Shown here: positions 25,159 to 33,135 of the stretch, in pieces
Numbering within the stretch: the first letter of the stretch is position 1
Layout of the letters: every line of letters begins with the position of its first letter
Assembly: GCA_963530615.1 (NCBI GenBank)
Contig: CAUSDX010000011.1
Span: forward strand, 1-45,285
Direction: 5' to 3'
Origin: JABCPE02 sp963530615
GTDB taxonomy: Bacteria > Bacteroidota > Bacteroidia > Flavobacteriales > Weeksellaceae
DNA length: 45,285 nt
Position numbers and translations under genes: made by a program
The notes under the pieces: generated by a model
What the model was told of the DNA's origin: nothing
What the model saw: only the letters and a program-made list of their open reading frames with translations
The model's database searches: none

Positions 25159-26250
25159 TTAATTCTCATTATAGACTTTTTCTTGTCTATGAATGGATTC
25201 TTGATGTATAGCTTTGAAGATTTTAGAGATAAATCCTTCGGATAATCCATGTGAGCTTCCTTTATGAATCATATTTTCTAAAATATCGTTCCATCTTTTG
25301 TTTTGTAGTACTGCAATATTTTTTTCTTTCTTGATATTTCCAATATTTTCAGCGATATTCATTCTTTTTTTTAGTATTTCTAGGAGCTGAGAATCTAATA
25401 AATCAATTTGTGAACGAAAGCTATCAAGTTGGCTCTGAAATTCATTTTCTGAAGTATTTTGATGACGAATGATAAGGTTGGCTAGTATTTTAGAAAGAGT
25501 TTCAGGGGTGATTTGTTGAGCAGAATCACTCCATGCCACATTAGGATTACAATGACTCTCTATCATCAATCCATTAAAGTTTAAGTTTAAGGCGGTTTGA
25601 GAAAGCTCGGCAATTAGTTCGCGATTTCCCGCGATATGGGAAGGGTCACAAATAATTGGTAGTTTAGGGAAACGATTTTGCAAATCAATGACAATTTGCC
25701 ACTCTGGAATATTACGATATTTAGTTTTTTCATAAGTAGAGAAACCTCTATGGATTACACCTATATTTTTAATATTAGCTCTTTGCAAACGCTCTAAGGC
25801 TCCAATCCAAAGAGCGAGATCTGGATTTACAGGATTTTTAACTAAAATAATTTTATCCGTTCCTGCTAGTTCATCGGCGATTTCTTGGATAATGAAAGGG
25901 CTAACAGTGGAGCGAGCACCAATCCAAAGTAAATCTACATCATTTTCTAATGCTAAACGCACATGATTTCGGTTAGCCACTTCTGTTGCTGTTTTAAGTC
26001 CTGTTTCTTTTTTTACTTTATTGAGCCATTTCAGTCCCATTTCGCCAATCCCTTCAAAACCTCCTGGGCGAGTTCTTGGCTTCCAAATTCCTGCTCGGTA
26101 GAATTTAATTTTTGAATTTTTTTTTAGTTGGTGAGCGATGTTTAATACTTGCTCTTCTGTTTCTGCACTGCACGGACCAGCAATGACTAAAGGTTCGTTG
26201 GGACTGATTTCTTTTAGCCATTCTTTTGTATAAGTTGTCTTATTGTTCAT
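25159..26250 (-). CDS. Bifunctional DAHP synthase / chorismate mutase (type II)
   Basis: A 363-aa fusion. Residues 1-265 are the 3-deoxy-7-phosphoheptulonate synthase barrel, with IAGPCSAET, YRAGIWKPRTRPGGFEG, VIHRGFS, the metal site ICDPSHIAGNR and MIESHCNP. Residues 275-360 are an AroQ-type chorismate mutase helical domain, with QIDLLDSQLLEILKKRM and AENIGNIKKEKNI. The enzyme starts the shikimate pathway, and its mutase domain sends chorismate to prephenate, with likely feedback by aromatic products. This fused layout is typical of Bacteroidota. It lies convergent with the aminotransferase, which may act on prephenate. Confidence 0.94.
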   Translation of the reverse strand: MNNKTTYTKEWLKEISPNEPLVIAGPCSAETEEQVLNIAHQLKKNSKIKFYRAGIWKPRTRPGGFEGIGEMGLKWLNKVKKETGLKTATEVANRNHVRLALENDVDLLWIGARSTVSPFIIQEIADELAGTDKIILVKNPVNPDLALWIGALERLQRANIKNIGVIHRGFSTYEKTKYRNIPEWQIVIDLQNRFPKLPIICDPSHIAGNRELIAELSQTALNLNFNGLMIESHCNPNVAWSDSAQQITPETLSKILANLIIRHQNTSENEFQSQLDSFRSQIDLLDSQLLEILKKRMNIAENIGNIKKEKNIAVLQNKRWNDILENMIHKGSSHGLSEGFISKIFKAIHQESIHRQEKVYNEN

Positions 26251-26340
26251 TTTTATTTTAAAAATAATTTAATTTGAGTGTATTGTGAAACTCCATGCAA
26301 TGTAGAGATTTTATATTCCGAGATAAGCCTGAAAAATATT

Positions 26341-26925
26341 TTATTTATGTAAATTAGTTTGTAAAAACTCCAAAAATTGTTGTACAGCAATAAAGCGGTG
26401 GCTGATTTTATTTTTTTCTTCAGGTTTCATCTCTGCAAAGGAGATTGTATAACCTTTTGGTATGAATATAGGGTCATATCCGAAGCCTTTTTCACCTTTT
26501 CTTTCATGGGTAATTTGCCCATAAACACGCCCTTCAAAATAATGAGGGATTTGTGTCTCATCTATTAAGCACATTACAGTAATGAAATAAGCTTCGCGGT
26601 TTTCTATGCCTTTCATTTCTTCCAAAACCTTGTTGATATTGGCATCAAAATTATGAGCACCAGCGTACCGAGCAGAAAAAATACCAGGTCTACCATCTAA
26701 TGCAGGGATGACCAATCCGCTATCATCTCCTACGCTTGCTTTTCCTGTTTTTTCAAAGCAATATTTTGCTTTGATTAGTGCATTTTCATGAAAGGTAGAG
26801 CCATTTTCTTCTATTTCTTCAAAGATGTGATAATCTGTAAGGCTTGTGAGGTGATAGTTTTTTCCTAATATTTGTTGGATTTCCTCTTTTTTATGTTGGT
26901 TATGAGTTGCTAAAAGTATTTCCAT
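26341..26925 (-). CDS. rdgB: Non-canonical purine NTP pyrophosphatase, RdgB/HAM1 family
   Basis: A 194-aa enzyme that hydrolyses ITP, dITP and XTP to the monophosphates and so keeps deaminated purines out of nucleic acids. Motifs are LLATHNQHKKEEI at the N-terminus, ENALIKAKYCFEKTG, VGDDSGLVIPALDGRPGI with the catalytic Asp pair, FSARYAG, and the C-terminal GFGYDPIFIPKGY and SHRFIA. Length is normal. It starts 13 bp after the tpiA stop on the same strand, so the two form an operon. Confidence 0.95.
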   Translation of the reverse strand: MEILLATHNQHKKEEIQQILGKNYHLTSLTDYHIFEEIEENGSTFHENALIKAKYCFEKTGKASVGDDSGLVIPALDGRPGIFSARYAGAHNFDANINKVLEEMKGIENREAYFITVMCLIDETQIPHYFEGRVYGQITHERKGEKGFGYDPIFIPKGYTISFAEMKPEEKNKISHRFIAVQQFLEFLQTNLHK

Positions 26926-26937
26926 ATCTACTTTATA

Positions 26938-27699
26938 TTAAGTATTAAAAGCCTCTATAATTTTAGAAAAATCTTCAATATTGAGGGCAGCTCCTCCTAT
27001 TAATCCACCATCTACATCTGGCTGAGAAAAAATATTCTTGGCATTATTAGGTTTTACAGAGCCTCCGTAGAGAATAGATATTTCATCGGCGATAGATTTT
27101 CCATATTTCGCAGCGATGAGATTTCTGATAAAAGCATGAACTTCTTGTGCCTGTTCCGCAGTAGCAGTTTCTCCTGTGCCAATAGCCCAAACGGGTTCAT
27201 AAGCGATGACTACTTTCTGTATCTCTTCAGCAGATAGCCCAAAGAGAGCTGTTTCTGTTTGATGTTTAATGACATCTAAATATTGTCCTGATTTTCTTTC
27301 TTCTAAATTTTCACCATTGCAATATATAGGAGTCATATTTTTACCTAAAATATTTTTGATTTTTATTGCAGCAGATTGGTCGGTTTCGTTATGATATTGT
27401 CTTCTTTCAGAATGTACTATGATACTTCCATCTAAATCCAAAGATTTTAGCATATTTGCAGAGATTTCTCCTGTGTAAGCACCATTTTCATACTGTGAAA
27501 CATCCTGAGCATAGATGCCAACCTCTTTATCTTTGAAAGTTTCTTTTGCTGTAGCTAAATATAGGGAAGGAGGAGCTATCATAACTTCACAATTAGTTTT
27601 ATGATTTTTCATATAATCTGAAAGTTGGTGCATTAGCTCTTGTGCTTCTTGAAAATTTTTATTCATTTTCCAGTTTCCTGCGACAATGTTTTTTCTCAT
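26938..27699 (-). CDS. tpiA: Triosephosphate isomerase
   Basis: A 253-aa TIM barrel interconverting dihydroxyacetone phosphate and glyceraldehyde 3-phosphate. The N-terminal VAGNWKMNK holds the active-site Asn and Lys. HSERRQY gives the catalytic His, YEPVWAIGTG the catalytic Glu, and LYGGSVKP plus GGLIGGAAL the phosphate-binding loops. The residue before HSERR is Val where Gly is usual, a small oddity next to the active site. The only upstream promoter-like element is in the 35-bp repeat copy at 27776-27810. Confidence 0.96.
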   Translation of the reverse strand: MRKNIVAGNWKMNKNFQEAQELMHQLSDYMKNHKTNCEVMIAPPSLYLATAKETFKDKEVGIYAQDVSQYENGAYTGEISANMLKSLDLDGSIIVHSERRQYHNETDQSAAIKIKNILGKNMTPIYCNGENLEERKSGQYLDVIKHQTETALFGLSAEEIQKVVIAYEPVWAIGTGETATAEQAQEVHAFIRNLIAAKYGKSIADEISILYGGSVKPNNAKNIFSQPDVDGGLIGGAALNIEDFSKIIEAFNT

Positions 27700-27775
27700 C
27701 GTTATTTATTTTTATAATTAGAATTATGATTTGAAAATTCCACTTAAAAATTAGAATGTCAAAGTAAAATTTTTC

Positions 27776-27810
27776 TTCAAAGATAAGGTTTATTATTAAG
27801 ATTTACCATA
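27776..27810. repeat. 35-bp direct repeat, copy A
   Basis: Matches 29668-29702 with one mismatch. It covers the last codons of the pentapeptide-like gene, its stop, and a minus-strand TATCTTTG element at 27785-27778 that lies upstream of tpiA. Confidence 0.9.
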
Positions 27811-29649
27811 TTTTCTGAAAGCTTGAATGGTCTGATAATAGCCATAGCCTATAAAAATCCGTCCAATGAATAAAAATAACAGAGTTAAAGAATTCATATT
27901 GCCGAATAAAGAATCTTTATTTTTATCATCAAAAGGTTTTAAATCCAAGATGTTGATAATTTTTAAGAAACTAATAAAAGAGTTTTGTAATGCATTTTCT
28001 GAAAGGCTTATTGTATAGCCAGAAACTGCTGCCATGACTATAAAGGTAATACCAGCCATTATAATAGTAAAGCAAACTCCTTGAACCCAATTTGTACCAA
28101 AATCATTTGAAATTTTATTAAAAAATAATAAAATATTATCTTTTGCTGAATTGGAAAATAATATAAATATAGAAATATATACAAGTATGAATACAACTAA
28201 TAGTTTAAAATTATTTATATCTTCTGTATAAAAATATAAGGAGTAAATAAATAGTAGAAGAGCAATAATGATAAGAAAGAAGGTTGGTAAAGAAATTACA
28301 ATATTGGTTTTGAAATCTTGTATCAAATTTTTATGGTTGATAGTAAAAAATAGTAAAATAGATAATGCGACAAAGAAAATAAATGTCCAATAAAGAGCTT
28401 TGTTTTCATAATTAAATAAATAGGTAATCAGAGGAATGTAGATCCCTGTAGCAATATGAAGTATTTCCTTTTCGCTAGTATTTTTATTTTCACTATTTCT
28501 ACTCTTAGAAATGGAAATTTCTTTTCGGTAAATTTCCATTTCTTTTTTATAAAAATTTAGTGCTTCTATTTTATTATTTTCAGAAAGAAAATTGTTCTTG
28601 ATATAACGGATACTTTCACGCAGTTTTTGAGCAGTTTTTACAGAATCTTTTGAGTCGTTATTATTTTCAGAATCTTCGGTGTTAAAATCCTCTTCGTACT
28701 GTTGAGAAGAAAATGCTTCTAAAATTCCATTGTCATCAATTTGAATACCCCAAAAAGCCATACTACAAGTAAAATTAGAGTGAGAAATGTCCAATCCTTT
28801 CTTAAAAATTGAATTTTGAAAGTTGATATAAGAAGAGGGCTTGTTGGAACAGTATATAAATTGAGCTTCTTGTTCAAATACGGTGTAGTTAAAAACAGCA
28901 ACACTATTGAAGTCTGTTTTGCGAAATTGTTGAGGAACCTTAAAAGTTGCTCCGTAAAAATCTACTAAATCATTAAAAGTAGTATTATTAAATGAGGTAT
29001 GTTGATGAAATATACAGTTAAGAAAACGAACTTTTTTCTCAAAAGTAGTTCCTGCAAAAGATGTTTTTCCGAAGAACTCAGTTTTCTTTTTATCATCTTC
29101 TGTGGAAAGTCCAAATATTACATTATCATTAAAGTTGCAACTGAACCTAGTTGTTCCATGAAATTTGGAACCCATGAAATGGCATTTCCTATTAATTTTT
29201 ACTTTGTTGAAAATGAAATTTGTATTTTTACTGAAAAATATATTTTGAAAGCTGGTTTGTCCATTAAATATTGCATTGGTGAAATTTAATGTCTTTCCTA
29301 AAAATTTACAATGATTAAAATTGGCAATATCCTCAAATTTTGTAGCTATAAAAAGATTAAAATTACCTTTGAATGTATTATTTATAATTTGGATATTATA
29401 CTTGAAAGTGCAATTTTGAATAGTTATCTCATTCTCAAAAACGCAATTGTTTATAGAAACATCAAAGTTTATTGTAGTGTCTTCTTTTAGGGTTATAGGT
29501 TGGGTAATAAATATAGGGGTTGTCTCATCTTTTCGTGAGTTGATAATATTAATCAACTTTTTTAAGGATTGCAAATTCGTTACAGGATAATTAATAAAAT
29601 ATTCTGTTTTGCCATTTTCTGGATTGATTCTTGTTTCTATTTTAGGCAT
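27796..29649 (-). CDS. Pentapeptide-repeat-like membrane protein
   Basis: A 617-aa protein. Residues about 60-310 form an irregular right-handed beta-helix-like repeat in which Phe recurs about every five residues or at a multiple of five (examples: CVFENEITIQNCTFKYN, FAGTTFEKKVRFLNCIF), similar to the pentapeptide family but Phe/Asn-rich. A charged, helical linker (about 320-395) follows, then five hydrophobic helices between residues 405 and 600 and the ending IGYGYYQTIQAFRKYGKS. There is no signal peptide, so the repeat domain is probably cytoplasmic. Similar C-terminal membrane halves occur in Bacteroidota proteins of unknown role. The gene is bordered by a 35-bp direct repeat. Confidence 0.8.
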   Translation of the reverse strand: MPKIETRINPENGKTEYFINYPVTNLQSLKKLINIINSRKDETTPIFITQPITLKEDTTINFDVSINNCVFENEITIQNCTFKYNIQIINNTFKGNFNLFIATKFEDIANFNHCKFLGKTLNFTNAIFNGQTSFQNIFFSKNTNFIFNKVKINRKCHFMGSKFHGTTRFSCNFNDNVIFGLSTEDDKKKTEFFGKTSFAGTTFEKKVRFLNCIFHQHTSFNNTTFNDLVDFYGATFKVPQQFRKTDFNSVAVFNYTVFEQEAQFIYCSNKPSSYINFQNSIFKKGLDISHSNFTCSMAFWGIQIDDNGILEAFSSQQYEEDFNTEDSENNNDSKDSVKTAQKLRESIRYIKNNFLSENNKIEALNFYKKEMEIYRKEISISKSRNSENKNTSEKEILHIATGIYIPLITYLFNYENKALYWTFIFFVALSILLFFTINHKNLIQDFKTNIVISLPTFFLIIIALLLFIYSLYFYTEDINNFKLLVVFILVYISIFILFSNSAKDNILLFFNKISNDFGTNWVQGVCFTIIMAGITFIVMAAVSGYTISLSENALQNSFISFLKIINILDLKPFDDKNKDSLFGNMNSLTLLFLFIGRIFIGYGYYQTIQAFRKYGKS

Positions 29650-29667
29650 AAAAATAGTTTTGTTTTT

Positions 29668-29702
29668 TTCAAAGATAAGGTTTATTATTAAGATTTGCCA
29701 TA
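29668..29702. repeat. 35-bp direct repeat, copy B
   Basis: On the minus strand this copy reads TAT GGC AAA TCT TAA, the same Tyr-Gly-Lys-Ser-stop ending as the downstream gene, followed by the shared promoter element. It looks like the 3' end of a lost upstream copy of the gene. Confidence 0.9.
29670..29677 (-). promoter_or_regulatory. -7 element of the pentapeptide-like gene
   Basis: Minus-strand TATCTTTG inside repeat copy B, 20 bp before the ATG. The identical element in copy A sits upstream of tpiA. Confidence 0.55.
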
Positions 29703-29780
29703 GTTATAGGGAATAGAATCCAATGATTAGGATAAAATAACGAAGTGTTTGGGTTGGGAAGTGGAGTTTTTAGGTTCCGA

Positions 29781-29920
29781 ACCTAAAATTTTAGGTAAAA
29801 GACCTAAAAATTGGGGTTGCTCTACCTAATAATTTGAGTTAAAAACCTAAAATTTTACCTTGACAACCTAAATGTTTTACCTTCATCACCTAAAAACATC
29901 ATTTCAGAACCTAAAATATG
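29781..29920. repeat. Seven ACCTAAAA repeats in 21-22 bp phase
   Basis: ACCTAA(A/T) begins at 29781, 29802, 29824, 29845, 29866, 29888 and 29909. Spacings are 21, 22, 21, 21, 22 and 21 bp, two turns of B-DNA. The unit consensus is about ACCTAAAAATTTTA followed by variable bases. The first unit also forms the palindrome ACCTAAAATTTTAGGT. It fills the gene-free stretch between the pentapeptide-like gene and glyS (29650-29985), together with repeat B and the glyS terminator. Confidence 0.85.
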
Positions 29921-29929
29921 ATATAGAAA

Positions 29930-29971
29930 AGAAAAATAAAAAGCCTCCGAATATAAAATATTTGAAGGCTA
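29930..29971 (-). terminator. Intrinsic terminator of glyS
   Basis: Minus strand: a 13-bp stem with one mismatch and a 3-nt loop (AGCCTTCAAATAT with ATATTCGGAGGCT), then TTTTTATTTTTC. Confidence 0.8.
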
Positions 29972-29985
29972 AGCATATCATTTAG

Positions 29986-31527
29986 TTATATTTTTGATAA
30001 TAAGTTTCTGAAATTTACTTTATCATCAATGATTTGTCTAAGGTTAGAGACAGGCACTCTTTCTTGCTCCATTGTGTCGCGGTGTCTTATCGTTACCGTA
30101 TGGTCTGTAAGAGTGTCATGGTCTATGGTGATACAGAAAGGCGTTCCTATGGCATCTTGTCTTCTGTATCGTTTTCCGATGCTGTCTTTGTCTTCATAGA
30201 TGAGGTTGAAATCAAGTTTCAAGTCATTGAAGATTTTCTCAGCATATTCTCCTAAGCCATCTTTTTTCATCAGAGGCAAGATAGCTGCTTTTACAGGTGC
30301 TAGGGCAGGTGGGAGAGAGAGTACCGTTCTCTCGGAGCCGTCTTCTAGTACTTCATCTTTTAGGCAGTGAGAGAATAGAGCCAAGAATAATCGGTCTAAA
30401 CCTACGGAAGTTTCTACCACATAAGGTACATAACTTTCATTTCTTTCAGGGTCAAAGTATTGTAATTTTTTACCTGAATATCTTTCATGAGCGGAGAGGT
30501 CAAAATCCGTTCTGGAATGGATACCTTCTAACTCCTTAAATCCAAATGGGAAATTGAACTCAATGTCCGCAGCGGCATTCGCATAATGAGCGAGTTTTTC
30601 ATGGTTGTGGAATTTATAATTCTCCGCTCCAAGACCAAGGGCAAGGTGCCAATTAAGTCGTTTTTGTTTCCATTCTTCATAAAATTGAAGTTCTGTGCCT
30701 GGCGGTACGAAGAATTGCATCTCCATTTGTTCAAACTCTCTCATTCTGAAAATAAATTGTCTCGCTACAATTTCATTTCTAAATGCTTTACCAATCTGAG
30801 CAATACCAAAAGGCAATTTATGTCTAGATGTTTTCTGCACATTGAGATAGTTTACAAAAATACCTTGTGCAGTCTCTGGGCGAAGGTATAAATCCATTGC
30901 ATTTTCTGCAGCAGCACCTAATTTAGTCCCAAACATAAGGTTGAATTGTCTTACTTCTGTCCAGTTTTTAGAGCCTGTATCAGGGTCAGAGATTTCTAGC
31001 TCTTCTATTAGGGCTTTTACATCGATTAGGTCATTATTGTCCAGAGATTTAGCCATTCTGGAAAGAATGGTTTTCTGTTTTTCTCTATATTCTAATACTT
31101 TTGGATTAGTAGAAACAAATTGTGCTTCATCAAAAGCCTCTCCAAATCTCTTTCTCGCTTTTTCTATTTCTTTGATTGCTTTATCTTCTAACTTAGCACA
31201 ATAGTCTTCAATCAAAACATCTGCACGGAAACGCTTTTTACTATCCTTATTATCAATCAAAGGGTCATTGAAAGCATCTACATGCCCACTAGCTTTCCAA
31301 ATAGTAGGGTGCATGAAGATAGCAGAGTCCAGCCCTACGATATTTTCGTTAAGCTGAATCATCGCTTTCCACCAATATTGTTTGATATTGTTTTTCAGTT
31401 CAATACCATTTTGTCCGTAATCATATATTGCAGAAAGACCATCATAAATCTCACTTGATGGGAAGATGAACCCATATTCTTTAGCATGAGAAACTACTTT
31501 CTTAAAGATATCTTCTTGTTTTGCCAT
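29986..31527 (-). CDS. glyS: Glycine--tRNA ligase (dimeric, class II)
   Basis: A 513-aa single-chain glycyl-tRNA synthetase of the eukaryote/Gram-positive-like alpha2 type. It has the N-terminal catalytic start GFIFPSSEIYDGLSAIYDYG, class II motif 2 FRNEIVARQFIFRMREFEQMEM (shown here in two overlapping parts: FRNEIVARQF and RMREFEQMEMQFF), and motif 3 SVGLDRLFLALF. A C-terminal anticodon-binding domain follows (about residues 405-510), with DSIGKRYRRQDAIGTPFC. Length is normal. Proteins of this type often carry the name glyQS or glyS. It has its own -7 element and a strong terminator. Confidence 0.95.
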   Translation of the reverse strand: MAKQEDIFKKVVSHAKEYGFIFPSSEIYDGLSAIYDYGQNGIELKNNIKQYWWKAMIQLNENIVGLDSAIFMHPTIWKASGHVDAFNDPLIDNKDSKKRFRADVLIEDYCAKLEDKAIKEIEKARKRFGEAFDEAQFVSTNPKVLEYREKQKTILSRMAKSLDNNDLIDVKALIEELEISDPDTGSKNWTEVRQFNLMFGTKLGAAAENAMDLYLRPETAQGIFVNYLNVQKTSRHKLPFGIAQIGKAFRNEIVARQFIFRMREFEQMEMQFFVPPGTELQFYEEWKQKRLNWHLALGLGAENYKFHNHEKLAHYANAAADIEFNFPFGFKELEGIHSRTDFDLSAHERYSGKKLQYFDPERNESYVPYVVETSVGLDRLFLALFSHCLKDEVLEDGSERTVLSLPPALAPVKAAILPLMKKDGLGEYAEKIFNDLKLDFNLIYEDKDSIGKRYRRQDAIGTPFCITIDHDTLTDHTVTIRHRDTMEQERVPVSNLRQIIDDKVNFRNLLSKI

Positions 31528-31543
31528 TATTGAAAATTTTGCA

Positions 31544-31551
31544 CAAAAATA
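31544..31551 (-). promoter_or_regulatory. -7 element of glyS
   Basis: Minus-strand TATTTTTG fits TAnnTTTG and lies 16 bp before the ATG. No TTG at -33. Confidence 0.5.
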
Positions 31552-31571
31552 GTGATTTTTGATTGAATATT

Positions 31572-31598
31572 AAATAAAAAACACTCTCTATAGAGAGT
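31572..31598 (-). terminator. Intrinsic terminator of the secreted protein gene
   Basis: ACTCTCTATAGAGAGT is a perfect palindrome (31583-31598). On the minus strand it is followed by GTTTTTTATTT. Confidence 0.7.
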
Positions 31599-31625
31599 AC
31601 TTTGTATCATTTTGCATAATTTAGA

Positions 31626-32444
31626 TTAATCAAGTTTTTTTAGTACGGATTCTAGATTTGTTCTATAAGTATCATTACTTGTTCCTACACCCCAATTGGC
31701 TCCATTTTGATCAAATTCTAATTCCATAAAATTTACTAAATCTCTTTTTCCTACGAGTAATGTAAATATCCAAGTACCATTTGCTTTTTCCCCAATCTCT
31801 GTGGGATTAGAGGGTGTTCTTGTAGGTTTCATGGAAGGATAATCGGCATAGACACCCCAATTGCCATTTCTTTCTTGTAATTTTATTACAGGAGTAGCAA
31901 CTCTGGATAATGTACTACTACCATAAATAACATTAGGATTACCAGCCTCCATTACAAGCATATCAAAGTCGGTACCTTGACCAGGTCTAAAAGAATAACT
32001 CATAATCGCCATAGCGTATTTATTGTAATTAATTCCCGTATCAAAGTTACTGATCCAATCGCCATCAACATTCTTTACTGTAAGGGTAAGTATACTCACA
32101 GTACTTGAAATAGGCACTCCCTGGTAGACATCTCCATTTTTATCTATCATAAGAGGATGATAATCCGTATAAGCAGTTGTCGCTGCTGTGTTCCCTCCTA
32201 AATCAGCATCCATTTTAGAGTTTATGTTTTCGTTATATTTTGGAGTTCCTATAAGTCTCAAAACAGGTTTTCCTTCATTGTTAGGAGAGTTTTCAATCGT
32301 TAAAGTTCTGGTAGGAACGGTGGTGTTGATTCCTACTTTTTCATTGGTTTTTGTTTGGGCGTTAGTTGTATTGATTGTCTGTGCGTTTAATAAACTTATA
32401 GAGGAAATAAATGACATTCCTAATATTACAGTGTATTTTTTCAT
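31626..32444 (-). CDS. Secreted surface protein with GINT-P module
   Basis: A 272-aa protein. A signal peptide of about 21 residues ends LLNAQ. It is followed by a Thr/Asn-rich spacer and KVGINTTVPTRTLTIEN near residue 36, a short module found after the signal peptide of many flavobacterial surface proteins (VGINT-P-TL). The rest is a beta-rich domain with YSFRPGQGTDFDMLV and a C-terminal MELEFDQNGANWGVG. I do not recognise a function. The same module opens the broken adhesin gene at 33136. Its candidate promoter contains a 21-base A tract, so expression may switch on and off. Confidence 0.8.
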   Translation of the reverse strand: MKKYTVILGMSFISSISLLNAQTINTTNAQTKTNEKVGINTTVPTRTLTIENSPNNEGKPVLRLIGTPKYNENINSKMDADLGGNTAATTAYTDYHPLMIDKNGDVYQGVPISSTVSILTLTVKNVDGDWISNFDTGINYNKYAMAIMSYSFRPGQGTDFDMLVMEAGNPNVIYGSSTLSRVATPVIKLQERNGNWGVYADYPSMKPTRTPSNPTEIGEKANGTWIFTLLVGKRDLVNFMELEFDQNGANWGVGTSNDTYRTNLESVLKKLD

Positions 32445-32465
32445 CTAATTTTTATATTATAATGG

Positions 32466-32497
32466 TAAGTTTATTTTTTTTTTTTTTTTTTTTTCAA
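32466..32497 (-). promoter_or_regulatory. Promoter with a 21-A homopolymer spacer
   Basis: Minus strand: TTG (32497-32495), then 21 consecutive A (32494-32474), then TAAACTTA (32473-32466), about 21 bp before the ATG. The tract is exactly the -33 to -7 spacer. The -7 box is a weak match to TAnnTTTG (four of six defined bases). Confidence 0.55.
32474..32494. repeat. Homopolymer tract, 21 T on the plus strand
   Basis: Uninterrupted run of 21 T, far longer than any other in the window, and expected to be prone to slipped-strand mispairing. Confidence 0.95.
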
Positions 32498-32683
32498 AAT
32501 TTTTCTTATACTTTTCATCTATGAATACAATAGAATTTGTCTATTATGTGATAAAAAATAAAATTTCTCTTCTTTAAGTTTAATTTTATTGCTAATGTTA
32601 AAAACAAATATTATCGCATGATAAAAAACAATACTGATTTTCAATATTATATAATTTTTAATAGGAAAAAGTTTTCACAATAT

Positions 32684-32713
32684 TTGTAGTTGATGAAAAA
32701 AGCTCTATCTTTG
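32684..32713 (+). promoter_or_regulatory. Promoter of tRNA-Gln
   Basis: TTG at 32684-32686, a 19-bp spacer and TATCTTTG at 32706-32713. The tRNA begins 18 bp later. One of the clearest promoters in the window. Confidence 0.75.
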
Positions 32714-32730
32714 CACCAGTTAAAATAAAC

Positions 32731-32802
32731 AGACCCATGGTGTAATTGGTAACACACCTGATTTTGGTTCAGTCATTCGGGGTTCGAGTCCCTGTGGGTC
32801 TA
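32731..32802 (+). tRNA. tRNA-Gln (anticodon TTG)
   Basis: A 72-nt cloverleaf. The acceptor stem AGACCCA pairs with TGGGTCT, the D stem GTGT with ACAC, and the T arm CGGGG TTCGAGT CCCTG is intact. The anticodon loop TTTTGGT places TTG at positions 34-36. The first anticodon-stem pair is a C-T mismatch, and CCA is not encoded. A strong terminator follows 43 bp downstream. Confidence 0.94.
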
Positions 32803-32844
32803 CAATTTCATCTATAAATCAGTAAGTTATAGGTGTGAGGGACT

Positions 32845-32884
32845 AAAACGGGGACTTTGACATTATCAAAGTCCCCGTTTTTAT
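32845..32884 (+). terminator. Strong terminator of tRNA-Gln
   Basis: A 16-bp G/C-rich stem (arms 32845-32860 and 32866-32881, core ACGGGGACTTTGA) with a 5-nt loop, ending in TTTTTATTTT. Confidence 0.9.
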
Positions 32885-33135
32885 TTTCTAATAATACCAG
32901 CCAATATATCTACTCTACTTTCATTTGGTATAATATCTTACTTTTAATCATCATTTTTTACTTCTGAACCATACACACATTTTTATTATAAAGTTGCAAA
33001 AAAATAGAAAAGAATAATCTATCTTTTGTAGCAATAGTATAAAATATAGTCTAAAAGAATATAGAATAGCCTAACAAAGATACAAAGCCTTGTGATTATA
33101 TGATGAAATAGACATTTTTGCCAAAAAATATTCTA
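32885..33135. other. A/T-rich intergenic region before the adhesin pseudogene
   Basis: No gene seen. A possible degenerate promoter, TTG-N23-TATCTTTT, lies near 32992-33025, upstream of the pseudogene start. Nothing else was recognised. Confidence 0.5.

Noticed and set aside
29781..29920. CRISPR or iteron array of a plasmid
   Set aside because: The shared part is only about 8-14 bp with no unique spacer blocks, and no replication gene is adjacent.
32803..33135. Attachment site next to tRNA-Gln
   Set aside because: I looked for a second copy of the tRNA 3' end in the window and saw none, and no integrase is present.
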